Below, piece after piece: positions 30,901 to 40,471 of a stretch of 64,000 nt of DNA. The notes beneath the pieces were generated by a model, which was given only the letters and a program-made list of their open reading frames with translations, did no database searches and was not told where the DNA came from. The first letter of the stretch is position 1. Each line of letters opens with the position of its first letter. Where the stretch lies: the NCBI GenBank assembly GCA_034359265.1, contig CP136898.1, positions 42,989,501-43,053,500 of the forward strand. Reading direction: 5' to 3'. The DNA is from Canna indica (Eukaryota > Streptophyta > Magnoliopsida > Zingiberales > Cannaceae). Both the position numbers and the translations under genes were made by a program.

Positions 30901-31379
30901 TCGGCTTGAAATCAGTGTTCCTATTTAGATGTCATTGGTTCGATACAACAGAAAGGGGCATGAAAGTTCATCAAAAATACAAACTTGTTGAGGTTAATTA
31001 CAAATCGAAATTGGCAGCAAATGAGCCATTTATATTGGCATCACAAGCCGAACAAGTATATTACGCGAAGTATCCGGCTCGAAATAAAGATAGAGCAGAT
31101 TGGCGTGTAGTCTGTAAGACAAAAGGTAGAGGAAAAATTGATCCGATAGTAGGAGAAAATGATCCTCCTGGTTTCTATCAAGAAGATGATCTTCCTGCTG
31201 TGGATCGTATTATTCCAATACTCGAGGATGCAGACACAACGTCAATTCAATTAGAAGTTGAATATGCTGATGATGACGATCATGAAATTGAGGAAGCTGG
31301 AGATGAAGAAGATGACGAAGAGGAAGAAGAGGAAGAAGAAGAAGAATTCGAAGACTATTATTCAGATGATGAGGAATAA
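27909..31379 (+). CDS. CACTA (En/Spm, TnpD-like) transposase, intact
   Basis: Cut-and-paste transposase that acts in the nucleus at the CACTA ends. I chose ATG 27909 because MSADRSWMYRRLN is the usual start of the family; the frame is open a few codons upstream. About 1,156 codons. Residue positions are approximate: 1-80 transposase-associated domain with C-x-C-x2-C (CPCRICSNG); 185-300 DRIAGLINGMLP, LGLGYEKIHACQN and CPVC; 330-470 the Transposase_21 core with GLCTDGFNPFG (catalytic Asp), WPVLLTVYNLPP and YDCHRKQNF; 575 HNLDVMHIEKNVFD, with a second conserved Asp; 635-760 a DUF4218-type block (LPIHLAYEARVGGPVQYRWM); 920-1000 a DUF4216-type block (DFYGLVEEVIELHYFG). The tail is Glu/Asp-rich. 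No stops or frameshifts. The second gene follows 78 bases downstream. Confidence 0.93.
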   Translation: MSADRSWMYRRLNRGALTNEFRLGVTYFLNFAYSNLNFISMDDQIRCPCRICSNGRFLDRETVTLHLYTKGFAPRYFLWTCHGESREVGTSSNPVVQTYGESSSAGASSSGQCNPYRTMILDSLGGQFRLNDNVDRPVLQTSVPPDTTAVDITEVGAAVEIELPNKEAAEFYEMLKAADEPLYENCPKYTRFSAMTQLLSIKADCNISGVAYDRIAGLINGMLPTDNKFEPTFYKTKKLMRKLGLGYEKIHACQNNCILYYKENVQLDKCPVCQHPRYKEKKSVRQKNIPFKVLRYFPLTPRLQRLFMSEKTAPYMSWHARSHDDTVMTHPSDSEAWKHLDTCYPSFAMDTRNIRLGLCTDGFNPFGHSATPYSVWPVLLTVYNLPPSMCMKDEFIYLSMIIPGPKGPRKEIDIFLRPLIDELKTLWTEGAVTYDCHRKQNFNLKAAVLWTINDFPAYGMLSGWSTHGRLSCPYCMEHSKSISLQNGRKISFFDCHRRFLPVHHQYRRNRNKFTKGRVERDGPPPMLSGEQMLARVSALPDIVFGRNERVSGFGQTHNWVKKSIFWELPYWSSLLIRHNLDVMHIEKNVFDNIFNTVMDISGKTKDNVKARHDLKILCKRPELELQEVNGRYLKPKALYVLNKQQIKDVCQWVKELRLPDGYASNLSRCVNVDDCKISGMKNHDCHVFMQRLLPIAFRDLLPDNIWGPLTELSMFFRSICANVLRVEDMSTLENNIVEIICKLEQFFPPAFFDSMEHLPIHLAYEARVGGPVQYRWMYLFERYMNRLKKKVKNTAAVEGSISESYIIQEISTFCSFYFESTVQTRFDRLPRNDDGGVRHSDGRLNIFCHSGRAFGSRPSRHLSDEEYHLAHLYVLLNCPEIEQFIEIFDIEMVQKYSIHNDQELETLRNRDFPSWIQTYSKDHRAEIDEKIFEFVSGPSRLVSCYSGYFVNGYKFHTVEYSSTKKTMNAGVCVKGTTYVECDMDFYGLVEEVIELHYFGLKSVFLFRCHWFDTTERGMKVHQKYKLVEVNYKSKLAANEPFILASQAEQVYYAKYPARNKDRADWRVVCKTKGRGKIDPIVGENDPPGFYQEDDLPAVDRIIPILEDADTTSIQLEVEYADDDDHEIEEAGDEEDDEEEEEEEEEEFEDYYSDDEE

Positions 31380-31456
31380 TTGTAAAGTATATATATTTTA
31401 TTAAATATATCTCTACTATTTATACAATAATCTGATTATATGTCTGTTCGACAGAT

Positions 31457-33040
31457 ATGTCTGGTCGTGGTTATCGACGCAGGAGAGCTTCGGAGTCTCC
31501 GATCGGTGAGACTCCAGCACTTACTCATGCTGCTGATCCTCCTGTTGCTGATCCTCATGAGGATGATACTGCCGAGGCTAGTACATCCAGACGCAGGCGG
31601 CCACGTGGGCCGAACAGGTGGCAGCCTCCACCAGCCACAGAGTCACGTAGATTGATCAGCGTGATTGGGGAGCGATAATATATCATGAATTATGAATCAT
31701 TACAAATTCATTATATCATAATATAATATTAAAATTTATTTTTGTTGTGCAGGTTCGAGCAAGAAGAAGTGCCGAGGAGCATTTCTTCTACTATTCGACG
31801 ATACATGCACGGGGCATGGCCTACGTGGTCTCACGTGCCTAGCGAGCACGTCGACATGTTATGGCGCGAGTTTGAGGCACGTATTATTATTTTTTTTACA
31901 TGCATGATGATATATTAAGAATTGGTACTGATATTATTATTTTGCAGGCTCGTTATACATGGGCCGAGGACCAGAGGTCCTTCATTTACGCTGCCTGGGA
32001 GTCTATTTCCCGGGCAAGGTACAACGGGCAGCTGGGGCAGGCTCGGTCCCGAGCGATGGCCCGAGCTGGGACCACTAACATCGCGGAGACTCGGGGATAC
32101 GGCCCCAGTTGGATTACTCCGGATATATGGGACCAGCTCGTGGGGATATGGTCGACGGATCGATGGCAGGAGGTTTCTCAGAATGCGGCTAGAAATCGCA
32201 TGTCGGGGGGAGCAGCGCGTCACACCGGCGGCTCTGTTGCATTTGCAGTGCACGCAAACCGTATGGTAAGTATATCGTTTAATTATATATTTTATTTGTT
32301 ATTATGTGTACTAATTAATGTATTTGTTTTGTAAATGTAGACGACGGTGTCGGATGACGGGACTGTCCAGCGACCCTCCCCGATGGCGGTGTTTGAGCGG
32401 ACTCACCGTCGAGCACATGGGACGGGGGAGTACATCGACAACCGCGCTGCATACATTGTGGTAATTATATATTTGTTTAAATTATTCATTATATATTTAT
32501 AATTTAAGTTTTATGATAAATATTAAACAAAAAATCAAACTCGAGTAGGAGACGTACAGCCGGACGGTGGTGCAGCGCGGGGGTACCCCCGAGGACTTTG
32601 ACGCAGCATCGTGGGTCGAGGCCGCAGGTGGCTGGGACCATGGCCGCGTATATGGCTTCACAGATAGTGGTCATGCGCGAGCCGTACTAGGGCCACTTGG
32701 GGCACCGACCCCTCCGGTCGCTGGTGAGCGGCCGTCCACCTCTAGATCCAGTTATGATCATAGTAATAGGATAAGGACACTAGAGGAGACGGTCGCGCGT
32801 CAGACTGAGATGATGGAGCGTCAGAGTCAGACGATGGCGCGTCAGAGTCAGACGATGGCGCTTCAGAGTCAGACGATGGCGAATATAGAAGCTATGCTAC
32901 GCAACTTGTCGGGTCATCCCGAAGTAGGCATCTCTTCGGCATCATCTAATCCATCATCCTCGAGTCAGTCCACGCCGGTGTACACTCAAGCACTCCAGAC
33001 CCCGCCATATGATCCAGGCCATCCTCCATCGTCATCGTGA
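31457..33040 (+). CDS. Second CACTA gene (Ptta/En/Spm, Transposase_24-like), five exons
   Basis: Partner gene of the transposase, likely a DNA-binding protein of the plant Ptta/En/Spm family. Exons by comparison with no. 4: 31457-31674, 31753-31876, 31948-32265, 32341-32460, 32549-33040 (stop). Exon 1 is MSGRGYRRRRASESP; exon 2 RFEQEEVPRSIS...MLWREFE; exon 3 ARYTWAEDQRSFIYAAWESI and WITPDIWDQLVGIW; exon 4 VSDDGTVQRPSPMAVFERTH; exon 5 RGGTPEDFDAASWVEAA, then a Gln/Met/Arg heptad-like repeat (RQSQTMA x3) and a Ser/Pro tail. All acceptors are AG. The donor of intron 1 reads AT and that of intron 2 reads GC; introns 3 and 4 are GT-AG. The product may be compromised if intron 1 is not spliced. Confidence 0.8.
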
Positions 33041-33329
33041 GATTTTGTTTATATTGACTTTGTTACTCAGATATTGAACTTGTTTAATTTATATTGACTA
33101 TGTTATTGAGATGTTGATACTTCAATTTTACATTTGAATTGTGTTTATACTATCGTGGATAATTATGAATATAAATATAATTGTTTTGATGTATATCTTG
33201 GTGTGTTTGTGATGTGTGAATGAATGTGTATGAGATGTGTATGAGGGTATGGGTGTGTGAGTTATGTATCAGATAAATGTATCAATGTATCAATGGAAAT
33301 TTGAAATTTTCAAATTTTCTGGTTGCAGG
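33041..33329. other. 3' non-coding region of CACTA no. 3
   Basis: AT-rich with GTGTATGAGATGTGTATGAG-type simple sequence and repeated ATTGACT(A/T)TGTTA(C/T)T(G/C)AGAT motifs. No gene. Confidence 0.65.
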
Positions 33330-33720
33330 CATAGGTCATCAGCAACGGCTTTCCCACGGTCGGCCGTGGGAAAGTCGTTGCTAAAAGTGTATCGAGAGCC
33401 GTTGCTGATGACCTACAGCAACGGCTTAGCGACGGAGCTTTACTAACGGTGTTGCTACGGACTCAGCGGCCGTTGCTATTAATGGTATCAGCAACGGCTC
33501 CGGGTCTGTGGCAAAACCGTTGCTGATAATATTTTTAGCGACGGCCCAGCGGCCGTTGCTGATAATGTTTTGAGCGACGGCCCGAGCGGCCGTTGCTAAG
33601 TCATCAGCAACGCGACTTTCTGTCACGGCGCTATTGCAACGGCTCAGCCGTTGCTGATGCTCTTCAGCAACGGCTCAGCAACGACATCAGCCGTTGCTGA
33701 TGACCATTTTTCTAGTAGTG
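33330..33720. repeat. 3' subterminal repeats and terminus of CACTA no. 3
   Basis: Many AGCAACGGC, GCGACGGCCC and GCCGTTGCTGAT motifs in both orientations, ending in TTTCTAGTAGTG at 33720. The first hairpin-like module is CAGCAACGGCTTTCCCACGG. Confidence 0.85.
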
Positions 33721-34190
33721 TCCCCCGCCCCATGTCCTCTACGGTGAGTTCGCTCAAACACCTCCATCGGGGAGGGTCATTGGATAGTCTCGTCATCCAT
33801 CACCGTCGTCTACATTTATAAAATAAATACATTAATTAGTACACAGAGTAACAAATAAAATATATAATTCAAAATAAGGTATAATACTTACCATGAGTCT
33901 CGCGTGCATGATAAATGAAATAGAGCTGCCAATGTCACGTGCTCCTCCCCACGACATGCAGTTTCTAGCCGCGGTCCTAGGTACCTCTTGCCACCGCTCG
34001 GTCGACCATACCGACATGAGCTGATCCCAAATATCTGGAGTAATCCAATCGGAGCCGTATCCCCGAGTCTCCGCTATGTTTGTGGCCCCAGCTCGGGCCA
34101 TCGTCTGTGCCCGGGCCTACCCCAACTGGCAGTAGTACCTCTGCCGGGAAATGGCCTCCCACGCATTATAAATGAATGGCCTCCCAGCTG
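33721..34190 (-). pseudogene. Second gene of CACTA no. 2, 5' part (exon 3 and start of exon 4)
   Basis: Minus strand. The start of exon 4 (33809-33721) encodes the counterpart of VSDDGT...VFERTHRR and breaks at CACTA no. 3. Exon 3 (about 34190-33892) reads AGATNIAETRGYGSDWITPD, IWDQLMSVWSTERWQEV and a GGARDIGSSISFIMHARLM-like ending with a GT donor. Exons 1 and 2 are missing; homology fades near 34165-34190 after WEAI. Truncated and interrupted. Confidence 0.78.
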
Positions 34191-34919
34191 GTATCATATC
34201 CATTCAATTCATAATGTGAGGGTGACATACTATTTGTATAAGAAGAAAAGTTCTATGTAACCATATTTGATTTCTGATAAACATTTCTAGCTAGGAACTA
34301 GCATTTTACACTTCTGTTAAACGAATCACTTTTGAGTTTGTTTGTCTTTTCACTAGTTTGCATGTTTCTGTTAAGCATCTAATTGGTGTTTTCTTTATAT
34401 ATTGTGATTGTTGGTGCCTACGGTCACTGAGGATTGGTAATAAAACCAAGAATGGAGTAAATAAAGTCTAGGAAAAAGAAGGATGGTGTATTAGATTACA
34501 AAGCTACATATCAAGCTTTTATATTATGAAAATTCTTTAGGCATTTTTGCAGGCAAGAGAGAGATGAAAAGAACCTTCTTCTTCTGCGAATAGAGGAACC
34601 GATGAGTAGGAGGAGACCTCATGAACACCTCGTCTCTGACTTCCAGTAGGGGTCGAGGATTGCACAGAAAAATGATGTGAGCTCAATGTGCAAACACAAA
34701 GGAATTATCATCAAAGAAAAAAACCCTAGGCAGGGAGGGCCGGCGGCCCTTCCACCTGCCGCCGGCCGAAACTCTAGCAGGCGATAGCTAGGGTTTTGAC
34801 AGCTCGAGAGAGAGAGAGAGAGAGAAAGAGAGAAGGGCAGAATACCAACGACGAGTGGCGAGCCTGTGGCAGAGAAGTCGCTGAGAGGGAGAGAGATAGG
34901 GCGGGGATACAAATCGTGA
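34191..34919. other. Leader-like remnant of CACTA no. 1; otherwise unassigned
   Basis: 34191-34600 shows nothing I recognise. From about 34620 a minus-strand GC-rich stretch with GGCCGGCGG and CTAGGGTTT resembles the leader of CACTA no. 3 (26940-27010). This fits the 5' end of a minus-strand element. A (GA)n microsatellite lies at 34804-34832. Confidence 0.45.
34804..34832. repeat. (GA)n microsatellite
   Basis: An almost pure run of GA/AG dinucleotides with one AAA interruption. Confidence 0.9.
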
Positions 34920-34949
34920 GCGTGGGAATAAAAGTTCTAATTTCTGATA

Positions 34950-35163
34950 GGATTTTGCAATAGCGACGGTGATCGCACAATGCGGTAGTCATGCCATCAT
35001 AGGGTTATTAATTCTGTGACAGCAACGGCTACGGTCGCAATGCTGTCGCAAACATGACACCTTTGCGACCCCCCAGTGCTCGCGGTCGCAAAACCGTCGC
35101 ATCTGCGACCGCAACGGTGCCATCGCAAAATAGCCATCGTAGATAGCTTGATTTCTAGTACTG
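34950..35163. repeat. Right subterminal repeats and terminus of CACTA no. 1
   Basis: TGCGACCGCAACGG, GCGGTCGCAAAACCGTCGCA and related motifs end in CTTGATTTCTAGTACTG at 35163, followed by GGT. The motifs match those at the left end (16272-16545). Confidence 0.7.
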
Positions 35164-35166
35164 GGT

Positions 35167-35740
35167 GAGATATGATCCAATTTCAGTCTTCATCCACCTT
35201 TGTCAATCCAAAGATGCTGATCGAGCGTGGTTGAAAACGTACACTCTTTGAGTTGCTTGATTTCTATCAAATGACCGAAGAGTAGTTCGGAAGGGCCAAC
35301 CTATGCCCGCCCCAGAATGGTAGGTTTCATATAGTCCTTCGATGGTCAGGGTTTTCTTACAAGGCATTAGTCGATCTCCCTTTCTTTACTGGTCGACTAA
35401 GGAAGAAATTGCCTCCGGTTCACCCAAGAGACTCAGTCTCCAGCTAGTAGAGATGATTGAGGGGGCAAAGGTTGCTCCTATGCCTTGAGCAACCCCAAGT
35501 ACCCTATGTTGGTCTCAAGTGGCCACTTGAGCTTGACTAATCCCCCTTGACCAAGCTCATTGGGACTCCTTCAAATTGTTGGCCAGGAAAGTAGGTTGCT
35601 TTAGGAAAATGGAGGTGAACCATGGTTGGCTCTTTGATCGAGCCTCCGACATCGAATGAGCCTTTAGGCAATGATGCCTTCAACTTCATCTCCTCGATGG
35701 AAATTGACCCTTTGATCCCTTTGATATTGGGGTGGATGTT
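35167..35740 (+). pseudogene. Degenerate element-derived coding scrap
   Basis: The plus strand reads as a broken protein in one main frame: STFVNPKMLIERG, FHIVLRWSGFSYKALVDLPF, FTGRLRKKLPPVHPRDSVSS and EIDPLIPLILG, with many stops. The style is like the poorly characterised gypsy-type transposon proteins of plants, but I cannot name a family. It ends abruptly near 35740, where AT-rich sequence begins. Confidence 0.35.
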
Positions 35741-37769
35741 TCACTTGAAAATTTGAATAAATATTTTATATTTTTCTATATTTTTATGGTAATTTTTAGA
35801 ATTTTATTTGAGTTAAAAGAGCTTACTTGTAAAAAGTAATTCTTGGAAGGCTTTTTTGTAAACTTACCCAACCCTTGAGTTTAATTTGGTTTTTCACCAA
35901 AAGAGGGCAGCCGCCGTCACGTCATATCCAGTACGAGTTGAGTTAATCGATTTTCGAGGAAGGGGGAGTTCACGAAAGAGGAAGGATTCTTCCCCGTTTT
36001 CATCTTATTATTATTCTTCTTTTTGTGATTTTTCATCTTCTTCATCAGCAACAATTTGGAATTGAGTTGGAGTAGTAGGCATCGGGTCCAAGCCTGCGCC
36101 ACTACCGTGACGCAACCGAGCAGAAGCGGGGCTATAGCAAAACGACCGTAGCGCTGGCCGACACACCACTGGCATCGGAGAGAGGGGCGCGATTGGGCTA
36201 GTCACTAGCGACCCAAATAGCTGTTGTTGCCTGTGTAAGAAGCTGCAGTCGCGAAGGTTACACAGCCTCCTACAACAATGATCGTTGCCCCACAAGCATT
36301 GGAGGCTGCAGAGCAGGGAGGCGAGACTGCCAAATGATTCATCAGTGGCCTCACAGGCCGTTCGACACGTGTCCGGGTTGGGCTGGTGTCAGCAAACTGA
36401 GGGGGGAATAGGGGGGAGAGAGAGTCAGGGGAGATTAGGAAAAAAGGAAAAATAATAAATGATTTTTATTTTATTAATATTAGTTTATTGTTAATAGAAA
36501 ATAGAAACAAATTATTTGGGATGCTTAGAGAGCCCGGATGACGTTGAGGTGAATAGAAAAGCTGTAGGTTTTTGTGTTTCGGACTCAATGATGAAGTTAG
36601 TTTTTTGGTTTGAAGTCATTTGACAAGGATTTCGTTTTTTTAAAGTGTTATAGGGTGATTAAAAATATTATTTTAATTATTTAATGGTTGGGTATAATTT
36701 AATTTAATTAGAATTTGGTCATAAATTGATGGTTGGGACTTTGGATCTATTCCATTGTAGCCAATGATTTGTAGATGGGTAAAATGATGGAAATGCTCTT
36801 TTGCCTCTTCTCATTTTATCCATGGACATACATATTGTTGGTCATATAAGTTTACTAATATTGCATAATTAATTGCATGGTATGATTGTGGTATTATCAA
36901 TCTTAATTGTTGTTTTTATTGTATTGCATTTGGTTATTCTTGTTGATGACTTCATAACTGGTTTTGCTGGCATTTTGCATGTTGTTATGATACCTACGAG
37001 ATTTTGCTGTGCATGTTATATGACATGATCTATTATTAGGAGGAGGCCACTGGACACTATGTTTAATGGGCAACGGCCCTTGGATACTATTTTTCTTAGG
37101 CCCGCTAAGTACTGGCGATGTCATTGGTGATCATGAATAAATACTTGAGGTGCGAGTGTAGTGTTGAGGCAAGATGCCAACGGGCTACTCTTTGAGTAGT
37201 CGCATCACTTGCTAAAGGGAGCTTGAGGTGCCACTCTCGAGGCGCAAGAGTGCGGAGAAAATCCAAATTATCCATGATGCTCTTGATTGGGTATATGATG
37301 TTGCATGTTTATATTTGTACATAGGTGTATATATGTTTATTTAAAGTTGACATTACACTAGTTGACATGAGCTTATAATATTAGCAAGTAATGTACATAT
37401 AGTTGAATACTATGTCATCATGGCATAGTGTTTGATTATCTTTACCTTTGACATATTGGAATATTCTATCCAGCTTTTCACTGACTTTTGTTATTTTTAC
37501 CTCAAATCTACAAGTACGAGTTAGTAGCTGAGGAGATCTAGTTAATTAAATAGAGTAGAGAAAGCGTGCTCTGACGTCAATTTTATTTTTCATAATGTTG
37601 TATACATTTTTCCTTGTGAATATTTCATCTTAGTGTTTAATCAATCTCATAAATTTTGGTATATCGTGTTATATGGTGTTTGCGTCGCGTGCTCAATTAG
37701 GGGATTTTTACCTAAATGAAAATGACGCTAGGAGGGGCGCGCGTGTTAGTGGAGGGCTACTCCCCATCC
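35741..37769. other. About 2 kb without recognisable genes, possibly an old LTR
   Basis: AT-rich start, a GC-rich middle (35900-36420), then a long TA-rich stretch. Clauses such as ACTTGAGGTGCGAGTGTAGT and the general layout recall gypsy LTRs, but I find neither a second copy nor a clear target duplication. Coding scraps flank it on both sides, so it could be a solo LTR inserted in them. Confidence 0.3.
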
Positions 37770-38134
37770 CTTCCTCCTAAATATGTCAAAAAAGCTAATG
37801 CTCAACCCAGAGGCCAGAGCTGTTCAAGAGGGCTTTGATACCTGGAACATTGCACCGTTCAAATTCAATAAGGTGCTAGATGTAATAGACTTCAATCGAT
37901 GGGCATTGCTCCCTTGCCCATACTTCCTTCTTCTGCAACCTCTCTTTGGTTGAGCTCTTTAATGCAATGGAGGAGGCCCCTTCGATGGTGAGCACCGACC
38001 AAACAATCTTCACTTTAGCCACTTTTGGTAACTTACTTGGTTATCGTAATCTCACTTTGTATGTAGTTCCATGTGATGGTCTAGTCTAGTGTTGACCAAG
38101 TGCTTCAAGGTGGCATGGCTCTTGTCGAAGAAGT
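37770..38134 (+). pseudogene. Second element-derived coding scrap
   Basis: The plus strand reads NPEARAVQEGFDTWNIAPFK, FNKVLDVIDFNRWALLPCPY, then stops, then DQVLQGGMALVEEV up to the LTR at 38135. The style is like the scrap at 35167. It may be the same old gene, split by the intervening 2 kb and by the LTR at 38135. Family not identified. Confidence 0.35.
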
Positions 38135-39105
38135 TGTTGCCATATGATTTTAACTTTGATCTTAATCTCGATTTTAAATTTTGATGATAATAAATTTGGA
38201 ACTAATAATTTATTAAGAAATAATAAATTCTAAGTCAAGTAGCATGCTACGTCCATGATCAGAAGATCGACGCAAAATCAAAAAAACTCAAGTGGACGTT
38301 GATAGATGCTCGGAAGTTGTCCAAAATTTAGAGTTTCGATTTTTTAGTTTATAATTAATCTAATTTCCTCTAAATGTACAATGATGATGAAGAATTCAAA
38401 ATCCGAAACCAAAACTCGAAACGTCACTCGAACCGGCACTAAAACTGCAGTAAGTGCAGTTTAGGTTGCCAGTTCGATCGTCCGGTCGGTCGGCTGATCG
38501 TCGACCAGTCGATCGTCGATCGGTTTGCGACCATCTACAGTAACAATAAAAAATTGAGTCGTTTGGAGCTGTTTTATCCGAACCTTACCTTGATGATTGC
38601 CTATATAAGATTCTTACCTGCCTTCTTATGACTCCTTAATGATAGCTTGTGTCATTCTTTGATTAATCCTAAGCTTGATTGAGCCATTTCTTTCAAAATC
38701 CTAGCTCTAAATGTTCAACTTCTTGATTTAACCTTCAAGCTCGAAATGATTCTTCATCAAGACATTAAGAGGAGCTAGGACTTCAAGTTTAGAGCTATCA
38801 TGTATTCGCTCCATTATTGATTATATTTTGTTGTCATTTAAAGCTTCTGTTAGACCTAGGCGTAGATGCATAAATCTACTTGCGTAGCTTTCGAAGAGAA
38901 GGCAAAGAGCTTTCGGTGTAAATTTCTTATTTTAGGAACCCTAATTATATTAGTGATTTCGATTTAAATCCTAAGCAATGTGCTTAGGTAGTGGATATAG
39001 GGAAGGTTTCCGAATCATTATAAATTTTTGTGTTAGTATTATTTCATTTGCTTTGTGCTTATAATTTTTGATTTAGTAAAAAATTGAAAGAATTTTACTA
39101 TTCAT
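38135..39105 (+). repeat. LTR fragment related to copia B
   Basis: Begins TGTTGCCATATGATTTTAAC and shares TTGATGATAA, a palindrome cluster (38471-38525: GGTCGGTCGGCTGATCGTCG...), a TATA box (TATATAAG, 38602-38609), GTGCTTAGGTAGTGGA and TTTTACTATTCA with the LTRs at 2315, 9553 and 40259. It breaks off near 39105, before the usual CAACCCCCC end. No internal region follows. Confidence 0.75.
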
Positions 39106-39421
39106 ATTAAAATCATTTATATTATTTCTTTCCCATCCTTTCCTCTCAACCTGCTACCATTGACACTTCCTTGGATAAATCAATACCATCTAATACTGAA
39201 TTATAAGTATAAGACCAGATTTTGGATAGGACAATATATATGGCGACTTTACATTGAACCTTTCTCATTTTCATGCAGAACTGAAGCAGATCACGGAGCC
39301 AAATCCAATAGCATTAGGTAATATATAATTCCTTCTGCCCCTTTTAATTCTCACTTCCGGCGGTTACTCCCCGACTCTTGTTAAAGCCGTAATGCAATGA
39401 TTTTTTTAAATTTTTTTTTTT
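39106..39421. other. Unassigned DNA with one exon-like scrap
   Basis: A 39-base piece at 39279-39317 is bounded by TGCAG and GTAATA and looks like a small exon. I recognise nothing in it. The stretch ends in a T-tract (39411-39421) that forms the left edge of the fold-back element. Confidence 0.35.
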
Positions 39422-40063
39422 GGAGTAATTACCTTAATATATTCTGAACTTTGAACTTTGTCTCAAATGTATCCTGAACTTTTACTTCATCAAATTGTAT
39501 CATGAACTATTAAATTTGTATCATTTGTATCCCCCGTTAAAATTCTGTCACTTACTCCGTTAATAGTGTGATGTGGCTTGCACACGTGGATTAAAATATT
39601 TTTTTTTTATATTTTAACACTTTATCCGTCACCACTTCGCTGGACCTTGCCGGAGAAATAGTCAGACCATGCCGGAGAAACCGTCGGACCTTGCCGGAGA
39701 AATCGCCGGATCTCGCCGGCCTCACCGGAGAAATTGTCAGACCTCGTTTGTAAATAATTCTAATAGAAAAGGATTCTCCGGCAAGGTCCGGCGAGATTCG
39801 GCAATTTTTTCGGCACGGTCCAGCAGTTTCTCCGGTGAGGTCCAGCGAAGTGGTGACGGAGAAAATGTTAAAATATAAAAAAATTATATTTTAATCCACG
39901 TGTGCAAGCCACATCACATTGTTAACGGAGTAAGTGACGGAATTTTAACGGATGGATATAATTGATACAAATTTAATAGTTCAGGATACAATTTGGTGAA
40001 GTAAAAGTTCAGGATACATTTGAGACAAAGTCCAAAGTTCAAGATTTATTCAGGTAATTATCC
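39422..40063. mobile_element. Fold-back element with about 200-bp inverted arms (MULE-like)
   Basis: 642 bp. The left arm starts GGAGTAATTACCTTAATAT. The right arm, read inward on the other strand, starts GGATAATTACCTGAATAAA. The arms continue to match for about 200 bases (ATGTATCCTGAACTTTTAC, CCGTTAACA, CACACGTGG). T-tracts of 8-9 bases flank both sides (39413-39421 and 40064-40071), compatible with a 9-bp duplication. The centre contains repeats of CTTGCCGGAGAAAT. Long terminal inverted repeats and a 9-bp target suggest a Mutator-like non-autonomous element. Confidence 0.75.
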
Positions 40064-40071
40064 TTTTTTTT

Positions 40072-40258
40072 ACCCATATCTTTTCATGTTATTCTATTTT
40101 TATCACCCATATCTTTTTATGATTTTATCTCCTTCCTAATATTCCCATTTAATGTGTCGTGCTCACCTCTCCTTCTCAATTTATATTTTACTGTGTGCTC
40201 ACCTCTCCTCCATCGCTCGCAACCGATAGCTTCACGAGCATGATCGTGTCGTGCAGGC
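40072..40258. other. Flank of the solo LTR
   Basis: No gene. A CCCATATCTTTT(C/T)ATG repeat occurs near 40073 and 40110. The stretch ends in CAGGC (40254-40258), one copy of the 5-bp duplication of the solo LTR. It continues logically at 48264. Confidence 0.6.
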
Positions 40259-40471
40259 TATTGGCTTAAGGTTTTCAACCTTGGTCTTAATCTCGGTTTT
40301 GATGATAACAAACATGGAACTAATATTTCTTTGAGAAATCTTTCAGGTTCCATTTCGATTAGCGCACGACGTCCGCGATCGGAAAAATCAGGAAATCGGG
40401 AAATCAGGAAATCAGAAGGACGTTGGTCGACGCGCTTGAATCATTCGGGAAGTTTGAGTCTAGGTTTAGGG

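Larger units (their letters stand above)
26477..33720 (+). mobile_element. CACTA element no. 3, structurally complete
   Basis: 7,244 bp. The ends are CACTACTAGAAAC and, inverted, CACTACTAGAAAAA. The 3-bp duplication TCC lies at 26474-26476 and 33721-33723. It has subterminal repeats at both ends, a TATA box, a leader exon with a GT donor, an intron, a full-length transposase ORF, and a spliced second gene. It sits in exon 4 of the second gene of CACTA no. 2, so it is younger than no. 2. The intact ORF and the good termini make it the most recent-looking DNA transposon in the window. Confidence 0.93.
25170..34190 (-). mobile_element. CACTA element no. 2, truncated, interrupted by CACTA no. 3
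   Basis: The left end CACTACTGGAATATTGACC (25170) is followed by subterminal repeats of the AGCAACGGC type, and a minus-strand second gene lies to the right. This gene is split by CACTA no. 3 (26477-33720) and continues at 33721. The element homology fades near 34165-34190, inside the third exon. No transposase and no matching right terminus are visible, so the element is truncated. It lies within CACTA no. 1. Confidence 0.72.
16272..35163 (-). mobile_element. CACTA element no. 1 (old, inflated by nested insertions)
   Basis: The left end is CACTACAAAAAAAACATC. The right end, read inward on the minus strand, is CAGTACTAGAAATCAAGC. Both ends share TCTACGAT(A/G)GC about 20 bases in. GGT stands on both sides (16269-16271 and 35164-35166), the 3-bp duplication expected for CACTA. 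Both subterminal regions are packed with GGTCGCA and CGACGG-type repeats. The remaining own content is a minus-strand second-gene remnant (16740-17850) and a leader-like region (about 34600-34920). The transposase is missing. Copia C, CACTA no. 2 and no. 3, and gene scraps lie inside. The pairing of these two ends is an inference. Confidence 0.7.

Noticed and set aside
31448..31655. 71-codon Leu-rich ORF overlapping exon 1 of the CACTA second gene
   Set aside because: Out-of-frame shadow of the Arg/Pro-rich exon 1, which is supported by homology to no. 4.
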